Notes under the pieces: generated by a model
Database searches by the model: none
The model's input: the letters and a program-made list of their open reading frames with translations, nothing else
Told to the model about the DNA's origin: nothing
Source of the DNA: Bradyrhizobium agreste
Lineage (GTDB): Bacteria > Pseudomonadota > Alphaproteobacteria > Rhizobiales > Xanthobacteraceae
Assembly (NCBI RefSeq): GCF_016031625.1
Contig: NZ_JACCHP010000015.1
Coordinates: 7,501-71,500, forward strand
Reading direction: 5' to 3'
Length of the DNA: 64,000 nucleotides
Shown: in pieces, positions 17,254-25,803 of the stretch
Position numbering within the stretch: position 1 is the stretch's first letter
How the letters are laid out: every line of letters begins with the position of its first letter
Position numbers and translations under genes: made by a program

Positions 17254-18381
17254 ATGAACTTCGATTTCTCCGACGATCAAAAGCAGCTCCGCGACCAGGC
17301 GCGCAAGTTCCTCGCCGAGAAATGTCCGCCCAAGGCGGTGCGTGTCGTGCTCGACGGCAAGACGCCCTACGACAAGGAGCTGTGGAAGGGCCTCGCCGAG
17401 ATGGGCTTCCTCGGCGTCGCCATTCCGGAGGAATTCGGCGGCGCTGGCGCCGGTCATCTCGAGCTTTGCGTGATCGCAGAAGAAATGGGCCGGGCCAACG
17501 CGCCGGTGCCGTTCTCCTCGACCGTGTACCTCGCCGCCGAAGCGCTGCTGATCGCCGGCAGTGATGCGCAGAAGAAGAAATGGCTGCCGGCGATTGCTTC
17601 CGGAGAGGCCATCGGCACGCTGGCGCTGTTCGAGGGCAAGGGCAACCCGTCGCCGAAGAACGTCAAGCTCACCGCTGCGAACGGCGTGCTTAACGGCGTC
17701 AAGAAGCCGGTCGCCGATGGTGCGATCGCGGACTTCGCTGTGGTTGCCGCGCGCACGGGATCGAGCGGACGCGACAGCGACATCTCGCTGTTCCTGGTCG
17801 AACTCAGGGCGGGCGGCGTCGAGGTCAAGAGCCTCACCAATCTCGATCCGACCCGCGGACAGGCCGAGATCGCCTTCAAGGATTGCAAGGCCGAGCCCCT
17901 CGGCGCCGCCGGCGAAGGCTGGAGCATCCTCACCCAGGTGCTCGACCGCGCCGCGGTGCTGTGCGCGTTCGAGCAGGTCGGCGGTGCTGATCGCGCGTTG
18001 GAGATGGGCCGCGACTACGCGCTGGACCGCATCGCCTTCGGCCGTCCGATCGGCTCGTTCCAGGCGGTCAAGCACATGCTGGCCGACATGTACGTGTCGG
18101 CGACGCTGGCGCGCTCCAATAGCTATTACGGCGCCTGGGCGCTCTCGACCAACGCGGCCGAGCTGCCGGAAGCTGCGGCCGCCGCGCGCATCAGCGCGAC
18201 GCAGGCATTCCAGCACTGCGCCAAGAACAACATCCAGGTCCACGGCGGTATGGGCTTCACCTGGGAGTTCGACTGCCACATTTATTACCGCCGCGCCAAT
18301 GCGATGGCGCTGGGCTTGGGCAGCTTGTCCTATTGGGAAGACCAGTTGATCGACCGCATGCGGAAGAAGAACGCAGCTTGA
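17254..18381 (+). CDS. Acyl-CoA dehydrogenase (short type)
   Basis: 375 aa FAD enzyme of the acyl-CoA dehydrogenase superfamily. The N-terminal helical domain starts MNFDFSDDQKQLRDQARKF and includes GFLGVAIPEEFGGAGAG. The C-terminal part has RIAFGRPIGSFQAVKHMLADM and QVHGGMGFTWEFDCHIYYRR. The latter motif class is common in the dehydrogenase partner of two-component acyl-CoA dehydrogenases such as those of steroid side-chain degradation. The ATG is preceded by an AGGTAAG stretch. It sits in a row with two longer acyl-CoA dehydrogenases, so a heteromeric enzyme with one of them is plausible. Confidence 0.9.
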   Translation: MNFDFSDDQKQLRDQARKFLAEKCPPKAVRVVLDGKTPYDKELWKGLAEMGFLGVAIPEEFGGAGAGHLELCVIAEEMGRANAPVPFSSTVYLAAEALLIAGSDAQKKKWLPAIASGEAIGTLALFEGKGNPSPKNVKLTAANGVLNGVKKPVADGAIADFAVVAARTGSSGRDSDISLFLVELRAGGVEVKSLTNLDPTRGQAEIAFKDCKAEPLGAAGEGWSILTQVLDRAAVLCAFEQVGGADRALEMGRDYALDRIAFGRPIGSFQAVKHMLADMYVSATLARSNSYYGAWALSTNAAELPEAAAAARISATQAFQHCAKNNIQVHGGMGFTWEFDCHIYYRRANAMALGLGSLSYWEDQLIDRMRKKNAA

Positions 18382-18388
18382 TGTTGTC

Positions 18389-18485
18389 GTCATTCCGGGG
18401 CGCCGCAAAGCGGCGAACCCGGAATCTGGAGATGAGTGAATAACGTCGAGATTCCGGGTTCGCGCTACGCGCGCCCCGGAATGAC
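18389..18485. repeat. Palindromic repeat family A (copy 3)
   Basis: Inverted repeat GTCATTCCGGGGCGCCGCAA with right arm ending CGCGCCCCGGAATGAC. It fills the spacer between the first and second acyl-CoA dehydrogenase genes. Confidence 0.85.
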
Positions 18486-18503
18486 GGAAGAAGAGAAACC
18501 GAG

Positions 18504-19748
18504 ATGAACTTCGACGACACCCCGCAGGAAGCCGAGTTCCGCGCCACCGCCCGCGCCTGGATCAGCGCCAACGCGCCGAAGCAATACGAGGAGGAGCTGC
18601 GCAAATCCTCGCTCGGTCGCACCGTGCTCAAGAACGCTGACATCCTCCAAGTCGCAAAAGCCTGGCAGAAGAAGAAGGCCGACGCCGGCTGGGCCTGCCT
18701 GCACTGGCCCAAGGAATATGGCGGCCGCGGCGCTTCGCCGATCGAGCGGGTGATCTGGCAGCAGGAGGAAGGGCCATACGGCCAGCTGTCCCGCATGTTC
18801 ATCATCGGCCACGGCATGTGCGGGCCGACCATGATGGCGTTCGCGCGCGAGGAGCATAAGCGCAGATATCTGCCGCCGCTCGCCTCCGGTGAGAACGTCT
18901 GGTGCCAGCTGTTCTCCGAGCCGGCCGGCGGTTCGGACGTCGCAGGCTTGCGCACGCGTGCGGAGAAGGACGGCGACGACTGGGTGATCAACGGCCAGAA
19001 GATCTGGACCTCGGGCGCACATTATTCCGACTACGGCATTTTGCTCACGCGCACCGATCCGACCGTGCCCAAGCACAAGGGGCTCACCATGTTCTTCCTG
19101 GACATGAAGAGCCCCGGCGTCGAGGTGCGGCCGATCAAGCAGGCGAGCGGAGCCTCGGATTTCAACGAGGTCTATTTCACCAATGTCCGCATTCCCGACC
19201 ATCAGCGCCTCGGCGAGGTCGGCGACGGCTGGAACGTGTCGCTGACCACGCTGATGAACGAGCGCAGCGCGATCGGCGCGGCCGTCTCGACCGGTTTCCC
19301 TGAACTGTTCGAATATTGCTCCAGCCTGATACTCGACGACGGCCCGGCGATCGAGGATCGTGCAGTGCGATCCAAGCTGGCGAACTGGGCGGTGAAGGCG
19401 AGCGGCCTGAAATACACCAGCATGCGCGCGATCTCGGCGCTGTCGAAAGGCGAGCGGCCGGGGCCGGAGAACTCGATCGGCAAGCTGGTGGCCGGCTCCA
19501 TGATCCAGGACGTTGCGACCTACGCACTGGATCTTCAGGGCGCGGCCGGCGTCGTCAGCGGCGAGAATGCCGAGCTCGCCGGCCGGTTCCAGGCCATGCT
19601 GCTGCGCGCACCGGGTACCCGCGTCGAAGGCGGCACCGACGAGATCATGCGCAACATCATCGCCGAGCGGGTGCTGGGCCTGCCCGGCGACATCCGCGTC
19701 GACAAGGACGTGCCGTTCAACAAGATCCCGACCAAGGGAAGGAATTAG
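18504..19748 (+). CDS. Acyl-CoA dehydrogenase (tandem paralogue 1)
   Basis: 414 aa. The flavin and substrate motifs are clear: WCQLFSEPAGGSDVAGLRTR (FAD contact) and GQKIWTSGAHYSDYG. The C-terminal ending GGTDEIMRNIIAERVLGLPG is the classic acyl-CoA dehydrogenase signature. Sequence is closely similar to the next gene from the first ten residues (MNFDDTPQEA) to the last (IPTKGR), indicating duplication. The ATG follows an AGAGAAACCGAG stretch after the repeat. Its role is alpha-beta dehydrogenation of an acyl- or arylpropanoyl-CoA. Confidence 0.92.
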   Translation: MNFDDTPQEAEFRATARAWISANAPKQYEEELRKSSLGRTVLKNADILQVAKAWQKKKADAGWACLHWPKEYGGRGASPIERVIWQQEEGPYGQLSRMFIIGHGMCGPTMMAFAREEHKRRYLPPLASGENVWCQLFSEPAGGSDVAGLRTRAEKDGDDWVINGQKIWTSGAHYSDYGILLTRTDPTVPKHKGLTMFFLDMKSPGVEVRPIKQASGASDFNEVYFTNVRIPDHQRLGEVGDGWNVSLTTLMNERSAIGAAVSTGFPELFEYCSSLILDDGPAIEDRAVRSKLANWAVKASGLKYTSMRAISALSKGERPGPENSIGKLVAGSMIQDVATYALDLQGAAGVVSGENAELAGRFQAMLLRAPGTRVEGGTDEIMRNIIAERVLGLPGDIRVDKDVPFNKIPTKGRN

Positions 19749-19750
19749 CC

Positions 19751-19841
19751 GTCATTCCGGGGCGCCGGGCAGCGGCGAATCCGGAATCCAGAGATTGTGG
19801 TTCGAGATTCCGGGTTCGCGCGTTGCGCGCCCCGGAATGAC
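19751..19841. repeat. Palindromic repeat family A (copy 4)
   Basis: GTCATTCCGGGGCGCCGGGC with right arm GCGCGCCCCGGAATGAC, exactly between the two tandem acyl-CoA dehydrogenase genes. Confidence 0.85.
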
Positions 19842-19858
19842 AGAAAGAGAGGTCCGCC

Positions 19859-21103
19859 ATGAATTTCGACGACACCCCGCAGGAAGCCGCGTTCCGCGAG
19901 ACCGCGCGCAGATGGATCGAGGCCAATGCGCCGAGGGAGCTGCATGCCGAGCTGTCGAAATCTTCGCTCGGCCGCATCCGCCTTGCCAATCACGATATCG
20001 TCGATGTCGGCAAGGCCTGGCAGAAGAAGAAGTTCGAGGGCAATTGGGCCTGCCTGCACTGGCCTAGGGAATATGGCGGCCGCGGTGCGACGCCGATCGA
20101 GAAGGTGATCTGGCAGCAGGAGGAGGGCGTCTACGGCAAGCTGACGCAGCCGTTCCAGATCGGCGAAGGCATGTGCGGCCCGACCGTGATGGCGTTCGGC
20201 AGCGAAGAGGCCAAGCGCCGTTACTTGCCGAAGCTCGCATCGGGTGAGGAGATCTGGTGCCAGCTATTCTCCGAGCCGTCTGCCGGCTCCGATGTCGCCG
20301 GACTTCGCACGCGCGCGGAGAAGAAGGGCGACAATTGGGTCGTCAACGGCCAGAAGATCTGGACCTCGGGCGCGCATTATTCCGACTACGGTCTTTTGAT
20401 CGCGCGCACCGATCCCAACGTGCCCAAGCACAAGGGCCTCACCATGTTCTTCCTGGACATGAAGAGCCCCGGCGTCGAGGTGCGGCCGATCAAGCAGGCC
20501 AATGGCATGCAGGAGTTCAACGAGGTCTATTTCACCGATGTCGTGATTCCTGACAGCCAGCGGCTGGGCGCCGTCGGCGACGGCTGGAACGTGTCGCTGA
20601 CGACGCTGATGAACGAGCGCATGTCGATCGGCGCGCGGCTCGCGACCGGCGTGCCTGAGATGTTCGAGCTCTGCTCGAACCTGATGCTGGAGGATGGCCC
20701 CGCCATCGACGATCCCGCAGTGCGCTCGAAGCTCGCAAGCTGGGCGGCGAAGTCGAGCGGGCTGAAATACACCAGCTACCGCACGATCTCGGCGCTGTCG
20801 AAAGGCGAGCGGCCGGGCCCGGAGAATTCGATCGGCAAGCTGGTCTCCGGCATGATGCTCCAGGATATCGCGACTTACGCCATGGACCTGCAGGGTGCGG
20901 CCGGTGTTCTCACGGGCAACGACGAGGAGACGGCGCAGGGCCAATTCCAGCAGATGCTGCTGTCCTCGCCCTCTATGCGCATCGCCGGCGGGACCGACGA
21001 GATCCTGCGCAACATCATCGCCGAGCGCGTGCTTGGCCTGCCGGGCGACATTCGCGTCGACAAGGACGTACCGTACAACAAGATTCCGACCAAGGGGCGG
21101 TGA
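19859..21103 (+). CDS. Acyl-CoA dehydrogenase (tandem paralogue 2)
   Basis: 414 aa, the same length and order of motifs as the preceding gene: WCQLFSEPSAGSDVAGLRTR, GQKIWTSGAHYSDYG, GGTDEILRNIIAERVLGLPG. Differences concentrate in the N-terminal domain and around residues 230-330, which is compatible with divergence in acyl-chain preference. ATG 19859 follows GAGAGG. It is the last gene of the row; a hairpin follows before the convergent binding-protein gene. Confidence 0.92.
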   Translation: MNFDDTPQEAAFRETARRWIEANAPRELHAELSKSSLGRIRLANHDIVDVGKAWQKKKFEGNWACLHWPREYGGRGATPIEKVIWQQEEGVYGKLTQPFQIGEGMCGPTVMAFGSEEAKRRYLPKLASGEEIWCQLFSEPSAGSDVAGLRTRAEKKGDNWVVNGQKIWTSGAHYSDYGLLIARTDPNVPKHKGLTMFFLDMKSPGVEVRPIKQANGMQEFNEVYFTDVVIPDSQRLGAVGDGWNVSLTTLMNERMSIGARLATGVPEMFELCSNLMLEDGPAIDDPAVRSKLASWAAKSSGLKYTSYRTISALSKGERPGPENSIGKLVSGMMLQDIATYAMDLQGAAGVLTGNDEETAQGQFQQMLLSSPSMRIAGGTDEILRNIIAERVLGLPGDIRVDKDVPYNKIPTKGR

Positions 21104-21112
21104 TCGCGCACC

Positions 21113-21146
21113 GGGTGGGCAAAGGCGCCAAGCGCCGCGCCCACCC
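21113..21146. terminator. GC-rich hairpin between convergent genes
   Basis: GGGTGGGC pairs with GCCCACCC, with an inner GGCGC/GCGCC stem. There is no strong U-run. It lies between the stop codons of the convergent acyl-CoA dehydrogenase and binding-protein genes and may act as a terminator or be a repeat remnant. Confidence 0.45.
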
Positions 21147-21157
21147 TTGCCTGTTGC

Positions 21158-22753
21158 TCACTCCACCCCGATCGTCGTCAGGTCCTGGAACCAGTGCTGC
21201 GCCTGCACGAACTGCTTGATCTTCGGTGACAGCGCGTGCGGGTTGGTGTCGTGGACGACCCACACCAGCGTGGCATCGTCCACGATCAGCGCATGCGCCT
21301 GGGCCAGCAATTTGTCCTGCTTGGTGCTGTCGAAAGTCTGCTTGGCCTCGTCGATCAGCGCATCGACCTTCGGGTTCTTGTAGCCGCCCCAATTGACGCC
21401 CACCGGCGCGATCTGGCCGGAATGGAAGAAGCGGACGATGGCGTAGAGCGGATCCGAAGTGACATAGGCGATGTTGTTGGAGGTGATGCCGGCGTTCATC
21501 TCGTCGGCGGCGCCCTTGCGCCAATGCGTATAGAGCGTCTCGAGCTCGACCACCTTGAAGTCGATCTCGATGCCGATCTCCTTGAAGCTCTGCTGCAGGA
21601 ATTCGTTCATCGGCAGCGACAGCATCTGGCCGGTGCCGCCCTGCGCGATGATGAAGGTGGTCTTCAGCGGCTTTGCTTTGGAATAGCCCGCTTCCTCCAC
21701 CAGCTTCTTGGCGGCGGCGAGATCGTATTTCAGCTCGAAGCTGGGCTTGCCGAACCACGGGCTCGACGGGTCGACCTGGCCCTTGGCGGGCTTGGCGAGG
21801 CCGTTCATCAGGCCGACGACTTCGTCGCGGTTGATCGCAAGGTTCAGCGCCTTGCGCAGGCGGATGTCTGTCCAGGGCGAGCCCGGCAGCACGCTGAGGT
21901 GATAATTCCAGACGTGCGGCGTCACGTTGTCGACCAGCTTCATGCCGGCCGCCTTCAGTTGCGGCACGGCATCCGGCGCCGGTGTTTCGATCAAATCCAC
22001 CTGGCCGGCGAGCAGCGCGTTGGTGCGCGTCAGCGCTTCCGGCATCGGCACCAGCACGATCTTGTCGACCTTTGGAATGCGCTTCTTGTTCCAGTAGTCC
22101 GGATTCTTCGTGAGCTCGGCGAGCTCGCGCGGCACCAGCTTCGTCAGCTTGAACGGGCCTGTCCCGGAGGGCTGGCTGGCGAACTTGTCCCAGTCCTTGC
22201 CGAGCTTTTCGTATTGCGCCGGGCTCGAGACCAGGAACCACAACATCTGATAGGGAAAGAAGGAATCGACCGTCTTGGTGGTGATCTCCACCGTGAAGTC
22301 GTCGATCTTGGCGTAGCTGGCGACGGAGGGGAGGCGGGTCTTCACCTGCGCGCTCTGCCGCTTGTCGAATTGCGGCGCCTTGTCGTTGAGCACCTTGTCG
22401 AGATTCCAGATCACCGCATCGGCGTTGAACTCGCTGCCGTCGTGAAACTTCACGCCCTTGCGCAAGGTGAAGCGCCACTTGGTCTTATCGGCATCGTCGA
22501 CTTTCCATTCGGTGGCGAGGCCCGGCACCAGCTTGCCGGGGCGATCGGCGACGTCCATCTCCCAGGCCACCAGCGGATCGTAGATCGTGTAGGCCGTGAA
22601 CTGATAAGCGCCGGCGCCGCGATCGGGCTGGCCGGTGGTGAGCGGAATATCCGCCATCGAGATACCGTAGCGCACCACCGTTTCGGCGCGCGCCGAGATC
22701 GCGGAAATTGCCAGCGCAAGCACGGCGAGACAGGTCGATAGACGAATACGCAT
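21158..22753 (-). CDS. ABC transporter substrate-binding protein, peptide/nickel family 5
   Basis: 531 aa periplasmic receptor. It has a Sec signal peptide (MRIRLSTCLAVLALAISAIS, then ARA-ET cleavage). The family 5 signature is visible as PGLATEWKVDDADKTKWRFT, GVKFHDGSEFNADAVIWNLD, SGTGPFKLTK and NPDYW. It is head to head with a related receptor gene (22954) across a 200-bp region. Only the rightward gene is followed by permeases, so this one may be an alternative receptor for the same importer. The ligand could be an oligopeptide or an amide. Confidence 0.9.
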   Translation of the reverse strand: MRIRLSTCLAVLALAISAISARAETVVRYGISMADIPLTTGQPDRGAGAYQFTAYTIYDPLVAWEMDVADRPGKLVPGLATEWKVDDADKTKWRFTLRKGVKFHDGSEFNADAVIWNLDKVLNDKAPQFDKRQSAQVKTRLPSVASYAKIDDFTVEITTKTVDSFFPYQMLWFLVSSPAQYEKLGKDWDKFASQPSGTGPFKLTKLVPRELAELTKNPDYWNKKRIPKVDKIVLVPMPEALTRTNALLAGQVDLIETPAPDAVPQLKAAGMKLVDNVTPHVWNYHLSVLPGSPWTDIRLRKALNLAINRDEVVGLMNGLAKPAKGQVDPSSPWFGKPSFELKYDLAAAKKLVEEAGYSKAKPLKTTFIIAQGGTGQMLSLPMNEFLQQSFKEIGIEIDFKVVELETLYTHWRKGAADEMNAGITSNNIAYVTSDPLYAIVRFFHSGQIAPVGVNWGGYKNPKVDALIDEAKQTFDSTKQDKLLAQAHALIVDDATLVWVVHDTNPHALSPKIKQFVQAQHWFQDLTTIGVE

Positions 22754-22953
22754 GGCCCAAAGCTCCCAGGAGATTTCGGGGCCAAAACCTGCAATCTTGA
22801 TGCCAGAATAGGCAGCCGGGACGCTTTGTCTTCAATCGATCACAAGGACTTGTCGTCGCAGGAGCAATTCGCAGAAAAAGATTCTCCTTGGCATAGCCAT
22901 TGCATACGATTGCATCAAAATTAATCATCGAAAGCCGGAAAGGGACTGAGGCG

Positions 22954-24615
22954 ATGCTTATCAAGAACAAGAAGACACGGGCGGCGCTGATCGCGCTCTT
23001 GGCGCTTGGCGGCGCGGCCGCATGGCCGCGCGTGGTAGTCGCGGAAACTGTGCTGCGCATCGGCATGACTGCTGCCGATATTCCGCGCACGCTCGGCCAA
23101 CCCGACCAGGGTTTTGAAGGCAACCGCTTCACCGGCCTCACCATGTACGACGCGTTGACCAGCTGGGACCTCTCTTCCGCCGACAAGCCGAGCGTGGTCA
23201 TCCCCGGCCTTGCCACCGAGTGGAAGGTCGACGATGCCGACAAGACGAAATGGACCTTCAAGCTGCGCCCCGGCGTGACCTTCCACGACGGCTCGCCGTT
23301 CAACGCCGACGCCGTGGTGTGGAACGTCGAGAAGGTGCTGAAGCAGGATGCGCCGCAGTTCGATGCCAGCCAGGTCGGCGTCACGGCCTCGCGCATGCCG
23401 ACGCTGGCGTCCGCAAAGAAGATCGACGACATGACCGTCGAGCTCACCACCAAGGAGCCCGACAGCTTCCTGCCGATCAACCTCACCAATTTGTTCATGG
23501 CGAGCCCGGCGAAGTGGCAGGCCTTCTACGACAAGGCCGAAGGCGCGGACGCCAAGGCGAAGTCGCAAGCCGCATGGACCGCGTTCGCCAAGGACGCCTC
23601 GGGCACTGGCCCGTGGAAGATGGCGCGCTTCACTCCGCGCGAGCGGCTCGAGCTGATCAAGAACCCCAATTATTGGGACAAGGCGCGTGTTCCCAAGATC
23701 GACAAGATGGTGCTGCTGCCGATGCCGGAAGCGAATGCGCGCACCGCGGCGCTGCTCTCCGGTCAGGTCGATTGGGTTGAGGCACCGGCGCCGGACGCGA
23801 TTCCCGAATTGAAGCAGCGCGGCTTCAAGCTCTACGCCAACGAGCAGCCCCATGTCTGGCCCTGGCAGTTCTCGCGCGTCGAGGGCTCGCCCTGGAACGA
23901 CATCCGGGTGCGCAAGGCCGCGAATCTCTGCGTCGACCGCGATGGTCTCAAGGACGGTCTGCTCGCCGGCCTGATGGTGCCGGCATCCGGCACCTTCGAG
24001 CAGGGGCATCCCTGGCGCGGCAATCCCACCTTTCAGATCAAGTACGACAAGGCGGCTGCGCAAAAGCTGATGCAGGAGGCCGGTTACGGTCCCAACAAGA
24101 AGCTGACCGTGAAGACGCAGACATCGGCGTCCGGCTCGGGCCAGATGCAGCCCTTGCCGATGAACGAGTATCTCCAGCAGGCGCTGGCCGAATGCTATTT
24201 CGACGTGCAGCTCGACGTCATCGAATGGAATACGCTGTTCACCAACTGGCGCCGCGGCGCCAAGGACCCCAGCGCCAACGGCTCGCACGCGACCAACGTC
24301 ACCTATGCGGCGATGGACCCGTTCTTCGCGCTGGTGCGCTTCCTGCAGTCGGGCATGGCGCCGCCGGTCTCGAACAATTGGGGCTTCATCAACAACCCCA
24401 AGTTCGACGAGCTGGTGAAGAAGGCGCGCCAGACCTTCGATCCCGCCGCGCGCGACGCCGCGCTCGCCGAGCTGCACGCCGCCTCGGTCGACGACGCCGC
24501 CTTCCTCTATGTCGCCCACGACGTCGGCCCCCGCGCGATGAGCCCGAAGGTGACAGGCGTCGTGCAGCCGAAGAGCTGGTTCATCGACTTCTCGCCGGTG
24601 TCGATCGCGCAGTAG
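22954..24615 (+). CDS. ABC transporter substrate-binding protein, peptide family 5 (importer operon)
   Basis: 553 aa. The signal peptide runs from MLIKNKKTRAALIALLALGG to about VVVAE. Motifs are ATEWKVDDADKTKWTFKL, GVTFHDGSPFNADAVVWNVE, SGTGPWKMARF and NPNYWDKARVPKID. It is paralogous to the divergent gene at 21158. ATG 22954 has AGGGA eight bases upstream; the longer frame upstream has no signal. It is the first gene of a seven-gene set with two permeases, two ATPases, a small protein and an amidase. It should capture the imported substrate in the periplasm. Confidence 0.92.
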   Translation: MLIKNKKTRAALIALLALGGAAAWPRVVVAETVLRIGMTAADIPRTLGQPDQGFEGNRFTGLTMYDALTSWDLSSADKPSVVIPGLATEWKVDDADKTKWTFKLRPGVTFHDGSPFNADAVVWNVEKVLKQDAPQFDASQVGVTASRMPTLASAKKIDDMTVELTTKEPDSFLPINLTNLFMASPAKWQAFYDKAEGADAKAKSQAAWTAFAKDASGTGPWKMARFTPRERLELIKNPNYWDKARVPKIDKMVLLPMPEANARTAALLSGQVDWVEAPAPDAIPELKQRGFKLYANEQPHVWPWQFSRVEGSPWNDIRVRKAANLCVDRDGLKDGLLAGLMVPASGTFEQGHPWRGNPTFQIKYDKAAAQKLMQEAGYGPNKKLTVKTQTSASGSGQMQPLPMNEYLQQALAECYFDVQLDVIEWNTLFTNWRRGAKDPSANGSHATNVTYAAMDPFFALVRFLQSGMAPPVSNNWGFINNPKFDELVKKARQTFDPAARDAALAELHAASVDDAAFLYVAHDVGPRAMSPKVTGVVQPKSWFIDFSPVSIAQ

Positions 24616-24640
24616 TGAGGCGGCCCTCGCTCCAACAACG

Positions 24641-24811
24641 CGTCATGCCCGGGCTTGACCCGGGCATCCACGTTCTTCTCTCTCATTTGTCATTCCGGGG
24701 CACCCGAAGGGTGAACCCGGAATCTTGAGATTCCGGGTTCGATGCTGCGCATCGCCCCGGAATGACAGAGCAAGAGAGACGTGGATGGCCGGGACAAGCC
24801 CGGCCATGACG
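24641..24811. repeat. Nested palindromes: family A element inside a different inverted repeat
   Basis: The outer inverted repeat has arms 24641-24682 (CGTCATGCCCGGGCTTGACC onward) and about 24771-24811 (ending CAAGCCCGGCCATGACG). Inside it is a complete family A palindrome at 24689-24766 that starts GTCATTCCGGGGCACCCG and ends ATCGCCCCGGAATGAC. The whole fills the spacer between the receptor and permease genes. Confidence 0.8.
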
Positions 24812-24847
24812 ATCGAGAAATCTACGTGCTAACCTGAGTAACCCAAC

Positions 24848-25801
24848 GTGCTCGCCTATACCGCCAGACGCATTGTCTACGTCGTCCCGATCGTCATCAG
24901 CGTGGCGCTGGTGTGCTTCCTGCTCGTGCACATCACGCCGGGCGATCCGCTGGTCGCCGTGCTGCCGGCCGATGCGTCGCAGGAGCTCGCCGCGCAGCTG
25001 CGCGCCGCCTATGGCTTCGACCGGCCGCTGCCGGTGCAGTTCGGCCTATGGCTGTTGCGCGCCCTTCATGGCGATCTCGGCAGTTCCATCGCGACCGGAC
25101 GTCCGGTGCTGGCCGAGGTCATGCGCGCGGTCGGCAACACCGTCACGCTTGCCATTGCCGCCGCCATCATCGGCTTCACCATGGGTATCCTGCTCGGCCT
25201 GATCGCCGGCTATTTCCGCGAGACCTGGATCGACAAGGTCGCGACGTCCTTTGCCATCGCCGGCGTCTCGGTGCCGCATTACTGGCTCGGCATGCTGCTC
25301 GTCATCATCTTCTCGGTCCAGCTCAACTGGCTGCCGGCGGTCGGCGCCGGGCCCAGCGGCTCCAACTCCTGGGCCTGGGACTGGGCGCACCTCAAATATC
25401 TCGTGCTGCCCGCGATCACGACCTCGGTGATCCCGATGGGCATCGTCACCCGCACGGTACGCGCGCTCACCGGCGACATTCTTTCGCAGGATTTCGTCGA
25501 GGCCTTGCGCGCAAAAGGCCTGCACGAGCGCGGCGTGTTCCGTCACGTCATCAAGAACGCCGCGCCTACCGCGCTCGCGGTGATGGGGCTCCAGCTCGGC
25601 TACATGCTCGGCGGCTCGATCCTGATCGAGACCGTGTTCTCCTGGCCTGGCTCGGGCTTCCTGCTCAACTCCGCGATCTTCCAGCGCGACCTGCCGCTGC
25701 TACAGGGCACCATCCTGATCCTGGCACTGTTCTTCGTATTCCTCAATCTCCTGGTCGACATCGCCCAAGCCGCGATCGATCCGCGCATCAAGCGGGGCTA
25801 G
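24848..25801 (+). CDS. ABC transporter permease, DppB-like
   Basis: 317 aa inner-membrane permease with about six membrane helices. The first is VPIVISVALVCFLLVHITPG, followed by the DppB-specific ITPGDPLVAVLP periplasmic region. The cytoplasmic EAA loop is DFVEALRAKGLHERGVFRHV, which contacts the ATPase. The last residues IDPRIKRG are the usual family end. The start is GTG 24848 with a weak ribosome site, so coupling is possible. The stop TAG is two bases before the next start. Confidence 0.92.
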   Translation: MLAYTARRIVYVVPIVISVALVCFLLVHITPGDPLVAVLPADASQELAAQLRAAYGFDRPLPVQFGLWLLRALHGDLGSSIATGRPVLAEVMRAVGNTVTLAIAAAIIGFTMGILLGLIAGYFRETWIDKVATSFAIAGVSVPHYWLGMLLVIIFSVQLNWLPAVGAGPSGSNSWAWDWAHLKYLVLPAITTSVIPMGIVTRTVRALTGDILSQDFVEALRAKGLHERGVFRHVIKNAAPTALAVMGLQLGYMLGGSILIETVFSWPGSGFLLNSAIFQRDLPLLQGTILILALFFVFLNLLVDIAQAAIDPRIKRG

Positions 25802-25803
25802 CG

